From an uncultured Lachnospiraceae bacterium (GTDB taxonomy: Bacteria; Bacillota; Clostridia; Lachnospirales; Lachnospiraceae): 64,000 nt of DNA. The translations under genes were made by a program, and so were the position numbers. The stretch's first letter is position 1, and each line of letters opens with the position of its first letter. Positions 53,721-61,257 of this stretch are shown piece after piece. A model generated the notes under the pieces. The model was not told where the DNA came from. It saw only the letters and a program-made list of their open reading frames with translations, and made no database searches. The stretch is taken from contig CAJUJP010000004.1 in assembly GCA_910586615.1 (NCBI GenBank), positions 1-64,000 on the forward strand, written 5' to 3'.

Positions 53721-55217
53721 TTATGATTGTGCATGTTCGTCATTAATCTCCGGGAAGACGGACAGCATAGGCTTTACGTTCTGCTTGCGGATCACGCGGT
53801 CAACATAGTTTTTCGTAATTCTCATGACGATCGGTGACAGACAGATTACGCCGATCAGGTTGGGCATTGCCATCAGTCCGTTGAAGGTGTCCGAGAGATC
53901 CCAGGCCAGACTCAGGTTCATGGTAGCGCCGATGAAAATCATCAGGATAAATACGATCTTATAAGCGATCGTAGATTTTGTACCAAATAAATATTCCCAT
54001 GCCTTGGAACCGTAGTGGCTCCAGCCCAGCACTGTAGAGAATGCAAACAGCAGAATCGCCAGGGCGATAAACATAGATCCGAAGGAGCCGAATATAGTGG
54101 AAAATGCTTCACCTACCAACGCGGAACCGGAAGCCTGGCTGAGTACGGCGCCGGTTTCCAGATCAACGATACCGGAAGACAGTACTGCAAATGCGGTCAG
54201 CGTACATACGATCATGGTGTCCGCGCATACTTCAAAAATTCCCCACATACCCTGACGTACAGGTTCTTTCACATTGGAATTGGAATGTACCATAACGGAA
54301 GAGCCGAGACCTGCTTCGTTGGAGAAAACGCCCCGCTTCATTCCCCAGGTGAGAGCCATCTTAACACCGGATCCGACAATGCCGCCGCCTACGGCCTTCA
54401 GACCGAATGCGCCCTTAAAGATTGCAGAAAAGACAGCGCCGCACTGGTCAATGTTTGCGAAAAAGATCATCAACGCGCCCAGTATGTATGCGATCGCCAT
54501 AAAAGGAACCAGTTTCTCGGTAACGGATGCGATTCTCTTAAGGCCGCCCAGAATGACAAGAGCAGCCAGAACCATCAGCGCGATGCCTGTAACTGCGGTG
54601 GGAATGGAAAATGCAGCTTCCATGTTAGCGGAGATGGAATTAACCTGACTCATGTTGCCGATTCCGAAAGAAGCAAACAGGCAGAAGATAGAAAACAATA
54701 CTGCCAGTACAGCACCGATCTGTTTGCAGCCTTTATAGGAGCCGAGACCGTCTTTCAGATAATACATGGCGCCGCCGCACCATTCATCTTTGGAATTTTT
54801 GCGGCGATAATAGATTCCAAGTACATTTTCGGAATAGTTTGTCATCATGCCGAAGAAAGCAACAATCCACATCCAGAAGATGGCACCGGGGCCGCCGGCA
54901 ATCAATGCACTTGCCACGCCCACAATGTTACCCGTACCGATGGTTGCGGCCAGAGCCGTACACAAGGACTGGAACTGAGAAATGGATTTGTCTTCCTTGT
55001 CGGTATGCTTCGTGATATGCCTGTCGCTGAAAATACCGCCGATGGTGTTTTTGAACCAGTGGCCGATGTGGGACAACTGGAAAAACTTTGTCAGTAAGGT
55101 CATCAGAATACCTGTACCGATCAAAAGTATCAGCATCGGGATGCCCCATACGAAGTTGTTGACCGCTCCGTTAATATTTGTGACGGCATCTACGACAGCG
55201 GTGAAAAAATCATTCAT
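53721..55217 (-). CDS. alanine/glycine:cation symporter (AGCS family)
   Basis: A 498-residue transporter with about 11 helices. Family segments include GIPMLILLIGTGILMTLLTKFFQ at the start, ALAATIGTGNIVGVASALIAGGPGAIFWMW, and GMKRGVFSNEAGLGSS. Members import alanine or glycine with sodium. It is alone on the minus strand with GGAGG before the ATG and a long leader that contains an intrinsic terminator (55284-55316), suggesting conditional expression. Confidence 0.94.
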   Translation of the reverse strand: MNDFFTAVVDAVTNINGAVNNFVWGIPMLILLIGTGILMTLLTKFFQLSHIGHWFKNTIGGIFSDRHITKHTDKEDKSISQFQSLCTALAATIGTGNIVGVASALIAGGPGAIFWMWIVAFFGMMTNYSENVLGIYYRRKNSKDEWCGGAMYYLKDGLGSYKGCKQIGAVLAVLFSIFCLFASFGIGNMSQVNSISANMEAAFSIPTAVTGIALMVLAALVILGGLKRIASVTEKLVPFMAIAYILGALMIFFANIDQCGAVFSAIFKGAFGLKAVGGGIVGSGVKMALTWGMKRGVFSNEAGLGSSVMVHSNSNVKEPVRQGMWGIFEVCADTMIVCTLTAFAVLSSGIVDLETGAVLSQASGSALVGEAFSTIFGSFGSMFIALAILLFAFSTVLGWSHYGSKAWEYLFGTKSTIAYKIVFILMIFIGATMNLSLAWDLSDTFNGLMAMPNLIGVICLSPIVMRITKNYVDRVIRKQNVKPMLSVFPEINDEHAQS

Positions 55218-55283
55218 AATGAATCCTCCATTCTTTTCCGGCTCGCGAATTCGGGCGCAAGCACAAATTTTGACTCCTTCCGT

Positions 55284-55316
55284 AAAAAAGCGCAGACAAG
55301 ATAGTTATGCCTACGC
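55284..55316 (-). terminator. attenuator-like terminator in the AGCS symporter leader
   Basis: On the minus strand GCGTAGGCA pairs over nine positions with TGTCTGCGC (two G-U pairs) around TAACTATCT and runs into T6. It lies about 65 bases before the symporter ATG and about 110 bases after a plausible promoter, so read-through is required for expression. A short Cys-rich frame (55311-55412) ends inside the left arm. Confidence 0.65.
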
Positions 55317-55429
55317 TGACATTTCGGAAATATTTGTTTTAAACATGCTTGTATAAGCTTTGTGACAAATGCAGAAGATCTTTCTGCAGAAAAAGCAGAC
55401 AATACATGTCATAAGTTTACACTTACTTT

Positions 55430-55458
55430 AGTATAGCATAGTGACGCATACATAGCAA
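55430..55458 (-). promoter_or_regulatory. probable promoter of the AGCS symporter gene
   Basis: On the minus strand TTGCTA (55453-55458) and TATACT (55430-55435) with a 17-base spacer. The leader from here to the symporter start is about 205 bases. Confidence 0.6.
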
Positions 55459-55816
55459 GCAAAAATTGTATACATGGATATTTGCATGTAACAAGCAAGA
55501 TGTGTTTTTAAGAAACCAAGAAATAGAAAAACGCAAAAAAAAGTCCCTGAAAAGGGAGGATGCCAAGTAAAGAAAATCTTTACTTGGCATTTATTATGAA
55601 AAAGTTTTAATTAATCAGTAAACTTTGATGTTATCTCTGTTGTTGTGATCTTATGGTCTTAGTATACGCAAGAGAAATGTCTAAAAAATGATTCCTGCAT
55701 GAAGTTTTTTTAAATTAAATATGAACAAATCATGAACGCGCCTGTACCACGAATTTCGAGCATGTGCACGTGCACTGTGTTTCCTCCCTGTTTTACGAAA
55801 ACGTTTAAACGGTCAA
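55459..55816. other. intergenic region between the symporter leader and the cyclophilin gene
   Basis: This AT-rich stretch holds terminators at 55535-55557 and 55561-55589 and otherwise no ORF or recognised RNA. The hairpin TGCCAAGTAAAGA / TCTTTACTTGGCA (13 bp, loop of 3) and TCCCT/AGGGA stand next to each other. The remaining bases up to 55816 appear to be spacer after the cyclophilin gene. Confidence 0.4.
55535..55589 (-). terminator. tandem hairpin terminator after the cyclophilin gene
   Basis: On the minus strand the long stem TGCCAAGTAAAGA/TCTTTACTTGGCA comes first, then TCCCT TTTC AGGGA followed by a C and T8. The second hairpin with its T-run is a good intrinsic terminator for the cyclophilin transcript, although it lies about 230 bases past the stop. 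Confidence 0.6.
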
Positions 55817-56359
55817 TCAGAATCCTGCATGGATTTTATCAGGTTCCGGATATTCCACACCGAAGGTTTCCACGGTAACGCTCTTCATCACTTGATTTTC
55901 AAGAGGTCTGTCATTGTAATCGGTAGCTGTATCGGCAATCTTATTTACCACATCCATACCTTCGATCACCTTCCCGAAAGCTGCATAAGCGCCGTCTAAG
56001 TGCGGGCTTGTCTTGTGCATGATGAAGAACTGGCTTCCGGCGGAGTCAGGGTGCATACTTCTTGCCATGGAAAGCACGCCGGCAGTATGCTTCAGACTGT
56101 TGGGACAGCCGTTCTGGTCGAATTCGCCCCGGATGGAATAACCCGGGCCGCCCATGCCTGTGCCTTCCGGATCGCCGCCCTGGATCATGAAACCTTTGAT
56201 GACTCTGTGAAAAATGAGGCCGTCATAAAAATTTTTATGGATCAGGCTGATAAAGTTGTTGACGGAAACAGGTGCGGTTTCAGGATATAGTTCTGCCTTG
56301 ATGACATCTCCGTTTTCCATTGTAAAAGTAACGATAGGGTTTTGTGAATTTTGTGACAT
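55817..56359 (-). CDS. peptidylprolyl cis-trans isomerase (cyclophilin)
   Basis: A 180-residue cyclophilin-type isomerase without signal peptide. It has FHRVIKGFMIQGGDPEGTGMGGPGY, the active-site segment with Phe/Arg, and the substrate-binding SAGSQFFIMHK. It catalyses prolyl bond isomerisation during protein folding in the cytoplasm. The ATG has GGAGG upstream on the minus strand. It is divergent from the GNAT gene across 266 bases. Confidence 0.93.
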   Translation of the reverse strand: MSQNSQNPIVTFTMENGDVIKAELYPETAPVSVNNFISLIHKNFYDGLIFHRVIKGFMIQGGDPEGTGMGGPGYSIRGEFDQNGCPNSLKHTAGVLSMARSMHPDSAGSQFFIMHKTSPHLDGAYAAFGKVIEGMDVVNKIADTATDYNDRPLENQVMKSVTVETFGVEYPEPDKIHAGF

Positions 56360-56625
56360 AGATTTCCTCCATTCTGTTGTAAATGTGTTAAAATGAATGC
56401 GGTTGTAGCCGGCTTGCGAATATCATAACATGATATATTATATATAGAAGAAGACCGATAATGCAAGAGGGGAACAGAGCAAGGGAAGATACCGCCGGAG
56501 GGGAACCGGATGAAAGAAAAGGCATTCGGGGAAGGCGGGGACAGGAAAGCAGCTGTCAGGAGACTGAGACAAAAGAAAAACCGTCCGGGATGACGGGGAT
56601 AGAAAGCGGGTCAGGGTAAGCACAT

Positions 56626-57555
56626 ATGCTTGAGAAAGTAATTTTTATCATTGGGGAAAAAATTTTACAGGAACATATTTTGTGTGGAGAAAGCCTTCTG
56701 CTTGAGAATTTGCGGGAGCATGGCGTGGAGATTGCTTTAAGGGATTATGATGAAACGGGAACCTGGCATGGCGGCGGTATAAGCGAGTCTGCTGATTATA
56801 AAAGTAAGGACTCTGAAGAGCCGGGAGAGAAGGACAACGGCATTACAGCCACTGATGCAGCAAATATTTTATACATTACAGATTCGGAGGATGTGTTCTG
56901 CATGTTGGCACATCAGGGGAAATACGTGCTGCCGTACAGACATGACGGGAATGCGGATGCTTTTTTTGCAGGAGCGCCGTATGTGATTGAGCAGATAGAA
57001 GAGGTGGATTTTCAGACGGTTGATATGGCGTACCGCCGTATGGCCGGGCTTCCGTGGGAAATCCTTACAACGCAGCGCTGTGTGATCCGGGAGACAACGG
57101 TGCAGGATGTGGACGGCTTTTATCGTATATACAGTGATTCAGCGATCACGGAGTATATGGAAGATCTGTATGAGGACCGGGACGAAGAGACTGCATATAT
57201 CAAAGAGTATCAGGAGAAAGTATACGGCTTTTACGGTTATGGAATGTGGACGGTGCTGTTAAAAGACGGGACAGTGATCGGACGTGCCGGAATCAGCTGG
57301 CGGGAAGGATTTGACCTGCCGGAGCTGGGATTCGTGATCGGTGTTCCGTGGCAGAGGAATGGATATGCTTACGAGGTATGCAGTGCCATTCTTTCTTACG
57401 GGCGGGAAGAACTGGGTATTACGCAGGTACAGGCGCTGGTGATGGAAGAAAATGAAAGGTCGGCGGCATTGTGCCGGAAGCTGGGATTTGAACAGGATGG
57501 ATGTGTCGTGCTGGATGACAGAGAGTATATTGTGTATAAGTATTCTGCCGGATGA
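56626..57555 (+). CDS. GNAT acetyltransferase with N-terminal extension
   Basis: A 309-residue protein. The C-terminal ~165 residues form a GNAT domain of the RimJ/RimL type (CVIRETTVQDVDGFYRIYSD; GFVIGVPWQRNGYAYEV with acetyl-CoA loop Q/R-x-x-G-x-A). The N-terminal ~140 residues, from MLEKVIFIIGEKILQEH, have a mixed helix/strand pattern and an acidic spacer; they are not recognised and may be an HAD-like or receiver-like accessory module. The acceptor is unknown. ATG 56626 is weakly preceded by AGGGTAAG. Confidence 0.8.
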   Translation: MLEKVIFIIGEKILQEHILCGESLLLENLREHGVEIALRDYDETGTWHGGGISESADYKSKDSEEPGEKDNGITATDAANILYITDSEDVFCMLAHQGKYVLPYRHDGNADAFFAGAPYVIEQIEEVDFQTVDMAYRRMAGLPWEILTTQRCVIRETTVQDVDGFYRIYSDSAITEYMEDLYEDRDEETAYIKEYQEKVYGFYGYGMWTVLLKDGTVIGRAGISWREGFDLPELGFVIGVPWQRNGYAYEVCSAILSYGREELGITQVQALVMEENERSAALCRKLGFEQDGCVVLDDREYIVYKYSAG

Positions 57556-57578
57556 TTTCGTGATTGTCCGGCAGATTT
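57545..57578 (+). terminator. possible terminator after the GNAT gene
   Basis: CTGCCGGA pairs with TCCGGCAG around a 13-base loop, followed by ATTTT; the left arm covers the stop codon. The T-run is short, so termination may be partial. Confidence 0.4.
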
Positions 57579-57594
57579 TGTCTGGTATACAATT

Positions 57595-57671
57595 CTGATG
57601 CTAATCTGATGGAACTCTGATGCAAAGATTATGCTTTTTTGATGCAAATCTGATGCAGGAATGATGCTTTG
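57595..57671 (+). promoter_or_regulatory. array of seven tandem 11-bp repeats (candidate operator)
   Basis: Seven units of exactly 11 bp with consensus NTGATGCAAAT begin at 57595, 57606, 57617, 57628, 57639, 57650 and 57661. Five match CTGATG or TTGATG, and the other two have ATTATGC and ATGATGC. One unit spans one helical turn, so all would face the same side of DNA, the pattern recognised by OmpR/PhoB-family regulators. It lies 132-208 bases upstream of the VIT/vWA gene start. No known factor can be named. Confidence 0.6.
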
Positions 57672-57802
57672 TGATCGTAAAATGTCAATAAGCGATATGA
57701 ATGACGTTTTCTTTACCGTGACACGCCGCCGGCACACGTGAGCGGGAAGAGAAAAGAACATTTTTCCGATACAAAGCGACACAGAGAGAAAGGATGGGCA
57801 TC

Positions 57803-59827
57803 ATGAAAAAATCAGGAAAACTATTTTGTATGTTGCTGGCTTTGGTTTTAGTGACAGGCCGAGGCCCCGCAGTACACGCACAGGAAGAGGCATCTGATGA
57901 GGACTGGACGCAGTCTCCGTATTTTTATGTGGAGAGTGAAGAGGTGGGGGTGGATTGTTTTCCGCTGAAAAGCACAAATGTGAATACTGTGATTGAAGGC
58001 ATGATCGCCGATACGCGGGTGGTACAGACTTATGCAAACGAAGGAACAAAGCCGATCAATGCAAGCTATGTTTTTCCGGCATCCACGAAGGTCACGGTTC
58101 ACGGAATGCAGATGCGGATCGGCAATCAGACCGTGACGGCCGCAATTAAGGAGAAGGAAGAGGCAAAGGAAGAGTTTGAGACGGCCAAAAGCGAAGGGAA
58201 AAGCGCTTCCATGCTGTCAGAGGAGCGGGCGAATGTGTTCACGATGGATGTGGCGAATATTATGCCGGGCGACAAGGTGGATATTGAACTGCATTACACG
58301 GAATTGATCACACCCGGCGAAGGGATATATCAATTTGTGTACCCTACGGTCGCAGGCCCGCGCTATGTGAGTCCGGTAATTGATGATACCGGAAACCGGC
58401 ATGAGTGGACAGGCACACCTTATCTGAAAGAAGGCACTGCACCGCCGGATCAGTATCAGATTCACGTAACGCTTACTTCGGGCGTGCCGATTGCCTCCCT
58501 CACCAGCAGTTCCCACGACATCAAGATCGACTGGGAGAAAAACACTACGGCGGAGGTTACGCTGGCAGACCCGGAGGATTATGCCGGAAACCGTGATTTT
58601 ATTCTGGATTATAAGTTGACCGGTGAGGAGATTGGCAGCGGGCTGATTATGGAGCAAGGTGAAAAAGAAAACTATTTTATGCTGATGGTACAGCCGCCGG
58701 AACGTTATGAAGCGAAAGAGATTCCGCCCAGAGAGTATATTTTTGTTCTGGATGTATCCGGCTCCATGTCCGGTTTTCCGCTGGACACGGCAAAAGACCT
58801 GATAAATAATCTTGTCTCCGGGCTGCGTGAAACGGATACCTTCAACTTGATTCTGTTTTCCGGGACTTCCTGTCAGATGGCTTACCGTTCGCTTCCTGCC
58901 ACAAAGGAAAATGTGAACAAGGCGCTTAATCTGATCAGGGAGCAGAGAGGAGCAGGCGGCACGGAGCTTGCCCCGGCGTTGAAAGATGCGTTGCGGATTC
59001 CGTCTGATCAAAAAACTTCCCGGAACATTGTGATCATCAGTGACGGATATATCTTTGGCGAGGCTGAAATTTTTGATCTGGTACGGGACAATCAGGATCG
59101 GGCAGATTTTTTCTCCTTCGGCATTGGTTCGGCCGTTAACCGCTATCTCATAGACGGAATTGCAAATATCGGCCAGGGAGAACCTTTTATCGTCACAAAA
59201 GAAGAAGAGGCTTCCATGATCGCAGAACGTTTCCGCACCTACATACAGTCTCCTGTACTCACGGACATCAAAGTGTCCTTCGAAGGATTTGAGGCTTACG
59301 ACGTGGAACCGGCGATCCTGCCGACGCTGTATGCACAAAAGCCTATAGTGCTGTTAGGCAAGTGGAAGGGAGAACCGGCAGGGGCTGTCAAAATCAGCGG
59401 AATGACCGGGGAGGGAAACTATTCTCAGAGTATTCAGGTGGCGGACGCCATAGCAGGTGAGAATGAAGCAGTAGGAAGCCTGTGGGCACGCAAAAGGGTG
59501 GAGCGTCTGGTTGATTACGGCGGGAACGGCGATGAGGATGCGGTGCGCAGAGAGGTGACACAGATCGGACTGGACCATCACATGATCACACCCTATACTT
59601 CCTTTATTGCAGTGCTGGATGTTGTTCGGAATCCCGAAGGGGACAGCATGGATGTGGATCAGCCGCTGCCTCTTCCGCTGGAAGTCTCCAATCTGGCGGT
59701 GGGCTACCGGATCGGGTCGGAACCCGGCGGAGCGTTTTTTATGGGGATGCTGGTGCTGGCCATGGTGGTGTCGAGCCTTTTGAAAAGAAATTGGAGACAT
59801 TCAGAATTTTTTGATGAAAATGCCTGA
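57803..59827 (+). CDS. secreted VIT and vWA domain protein with C-terminal sorting signal
   Basis: A 674-residue protein. A signal peptide (residues 1-~26, ending VHAQ) precedes a VIT (vault/inter-alpha-trypsin) domain (~40-160) and a vWA domain with MIDAS motif DVSGS (Asp317). The C-terminus reads RIGSEPGGAFF, a single helix and a basic KRNWRH tail: a tripartite sorting signal like those of PEP-CTERM substrates. With the exosortase directly downstream, processing and surface placement of this protein are likely. I use ATG 57803, with AGAGAAAGG upstream, not the nearer in-frame ATG at 57794. VIT/vWA proteins often bind partners through metal. Confidence 0.9.
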   Translation: MKKSGKLFCMLLALVLVTGRGPAVHAQEEASDEDWTQSPYFYVESEEVGVDCFPLKSTNVNTVIEGMIADTRVVQTYANEGTKPINASYVFPASTKVTVHGMQMRIGNQTVTAAIKEKEEAKEEFETAKSEGKSASMLSEERANVFTMDVANIMPGDKVDIELHYTELITPGEGIYQFVYPTVAGPRYVSPVIDDTGNRHEWTGTPYLKEGTAPPDQYQIHVTLTSGVPIASLTSSSHDIKIDWEKNTTAEVTLADPEDYAGNRDFILDYKLTGEEIGSGLIMEQGEKENYFMLMVQPPERYEAKEIPPREYIFVLDVSGSMSGFPLDTAKDLINNLVSGLRETDTFNLILFSGTSCQMAYRSLPATKENVNKALNLIREQRGAGGTELAPALKDALRIPSDQKTSRNIVIISDGYIFGEAEIFDLVRDNQDRADFFSFGIGSAVNRYLIDGIANIGQGEPFIVTKEEEASMIAERFRTYIQSPVLTDIKVSFEGFEAYDVEPAILPTLYAQKPIVLLGKWKGEPAGAVKISGMTGEGNYSQSIQVADAIAGENEAVGSLWARKRVERLVDYGGNGDEDAVRREVTQIGLDHHMITPYTSFIAVLDVVRNPEGDSMDVDQPLPLPLEVSNLAVGYRIGSEPGGAFFMGMLVLAMVVSSLLKRNWRHSEFFDENA

Positions 59828-59838
59828 GGAATAAAGGA

Positions 59839-60666
59839 ATGATAAAGATGAAAAGAATAAGAAGTTATTTTTGCAATATCTGGCCGCTTGCTGTACCGGC
59901 TTCCGCAATTGCTCTGACGTTGTATTGTTTCAGCAGAGTAAAGGACAGCGACGCTTTGAGATGGATACTGGCGCCCACCGCATGGTGGGTCAGTATCCTT
60001 GGCAAAATTCCATTCGAGTATGTGAACCATCAGGGATATGTAAATCATTATCATCAGTTTCTGATTGCGCCGTCCTGCGCGGGAGTAAGATTCATGCTGA
60101 TCACATTTTTAATGCTTGTTTTTTCTCAAAAGATCTGTGCCATACCAAAGGGGCATCTGCGGGTTGGCTTTTGTCTTGTTTTTTCCTATCTGTCCACCGT
60201 TTTTGTGAACGGGATCAGAATTGTTCTGGCCATATATCTTCCGGGGATTCTGGAAAAGGGAAACTTTATGGAGGGATGGCTGACGCCCGACAGACTGCAC
60301 ACGCTGATCGGGACAGTAACGTACTTCATTTCCCTGTGTATGATATATCCGGCAGTGCTGTCGTTTTGCCGCCCTGTCGAAAAAGGACTGCGGAAGAAGC
60401 GAATGGGGGTATGGCAGGAAAGCACACAGGCCGGTATCTGCCCGGGAGCAGGTGCTGCTGTGGGAATGGCAGGGAAGGACAGATGGCTTGTACCAGCATT
60501 CTGGTATCTTCTGATCGTGCTGGTGCTGCCCTTTGCAAAAAGAATCTATGATCGCGATCTGGAAGGGTTTGCACAATATGCATTTGTGGTCATTGCCGTG
60601 TGCGGGAGTGTCTGCGCAGTGATGGCTGCTGCCGGCGGACTCAGGAAGCGGCGGCGGAAGGTGTAA
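59839..60666 (+). CDS. xrtK: exosortase (XrtK-like)
   Basis: A 275-residue membrane protein with about eight helices. The exosortase/archaeosortase catalytic triad is visible: Cys80 in IAPSCAGVRF, Arg127 in VNGIRIVLA, and His154 in DRLHTLIGTVTYF. These enzymes cleave C-terminal sorting signals (PEP-CTERM and related). It starts 11 bases after the VIT/vWA gene, the likely substrate. ATG 59839 and ATG 59848 are both possible starts. The subtype name is my recognition from the overall pattern and is not certain. Confidence 0.82.
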   Translation: MIKMKRIRSYFCNIWPLAVPASAIALTLYCFSRVKDSDALRWILAPTAWWVSILGKIPFEYVNHQGYVNHYHQFLIAPSCAGVRFMLITFLMLVFSQKICAIPKGHLRVGFCLVFSYLSTVFVNGIRIVLAIYLPGILEKGNFMEGWLTPDRLHTLIGTVTYFISLCMIYPAVLSFCRPVEKGLRKKRMGVWQESTQAGICPGAGAAVGMAGKDRWLVPAFWYLLIVLVLPFAKRIYDRDLEGFAQYAFVVIAVCGSVCAVMAAAGGLRKRRRKV

Positions 60667-60789
60667 ACAGATTGACGCAGGTGCAATAATATGGAATAAT
60701 GTAAACAAAGATAAAGCTTATCAGCTATCCTGGCTGCCAGGCAGGCGATATGCATAGGGATTAGTGCAAGGAATAAAAAAGGAGGTATT

Positions 60790-60975
60790 ATGTGAGGAGC
60801 GAATGGCACTTCTTCGGATCTGCTGCGCAATGCCGGGCTGGCGGCGCAGATGCTGGATCATGAAAACAAAAGGGATGCAGACCGGCCTTCCCCCGGGAAG
60901 CGTAAAGCGGCATATACAGCAATGGCTCTTATCATTATTTTTCTGGTTGTCGTTGCTGTGCTGTTTATAACGTAA
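60790..60975 (+). pseudogene. small single-helix membrane ORF with TGA at codon 2
   Basis: GGAGG at 60781-60785 leads to ATG (60790) which is followed by TGA. The same frame then encodes GANGTSSDLLRNAGLAAQML, a charged middle and a C-terminal helix (ALIIIFLVVVAVLFIT) before TAA at 60973-60975. The composition is convincingly protein-like whereas other frames are not, so this looks like a 61-codon gene in which codon 2 became TGA (for instance TCA to TGA). A competing reading, ATG 60803 preceded by GAGGAG, gives an unlikely Cys/Trp/Arg-rich peptide. It follows the exosortase gene by ~120 bases. Confidence 0.45.
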
Positions 60976-61012
60976 TATTGTGAAGACATATTAACCAGAT
61001 AATTTATAAAAC

Positions 61013-61060
61013 GCCCTTACAGGCAGAAAGATATCATTCTGCTCTGTGAGGGCTTTTTTT
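61013..61060 (+). terminator. intrinsic terminator before the surface protein gene
   Basis: GCCCTTACAGGCAGAA pairs with TTCTGCTCTGTGAGGGC with small bulges around AGATATCA, then T7 follows. Confidence 0.75.
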
Positions 61061-61194
61061 GTGCAAAAAGGGGAAGCAGATATTAAAAAAACGGATATCA
61101 AAACGAAACGGATCTGAAAGCAGAATGGTTCAGCCGTACACTATTTTGCGGAGAAACGGGCAAATTAGAAAAGGTACCCTTGCCAAAATCATAC

Positions 61195-61204
61195 GGGGGG
61201 GGGG
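61195..61204 (+). repeat. G10 homopolymer upstream of the surface protein gene
   Basis: Ten consecutive G residues lie five bases before ATG 61209 and 54 bases before ATG 61258. Such tracts are prone to slippage during replication and at this spot would alter the spacing or strength of translation initiation signals at 61209. Confidence 0.85.
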
Positions 61205-61257
61205 TAAAATGAAAAAGATACAGACTAATATTGGAGACAGGAGAAGGAGGAGAAAAA

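Noticed and set aside
55217..55440. Glycine riboswitch or T-box in the AGCS symporter leader
   Set aside because: None of the conserved glycine riboswitch bases nor the T-box AGGGTGGAACCGCG sequence is present.
60764..60970. A 68-codon Cys/Trp/Arg-rich ORF after the exosortase
   Set aside because: Its composition is that of an out-of-frame reading; the overlapping frame starting at 60790 has a much better protein pattern despite its TGA.
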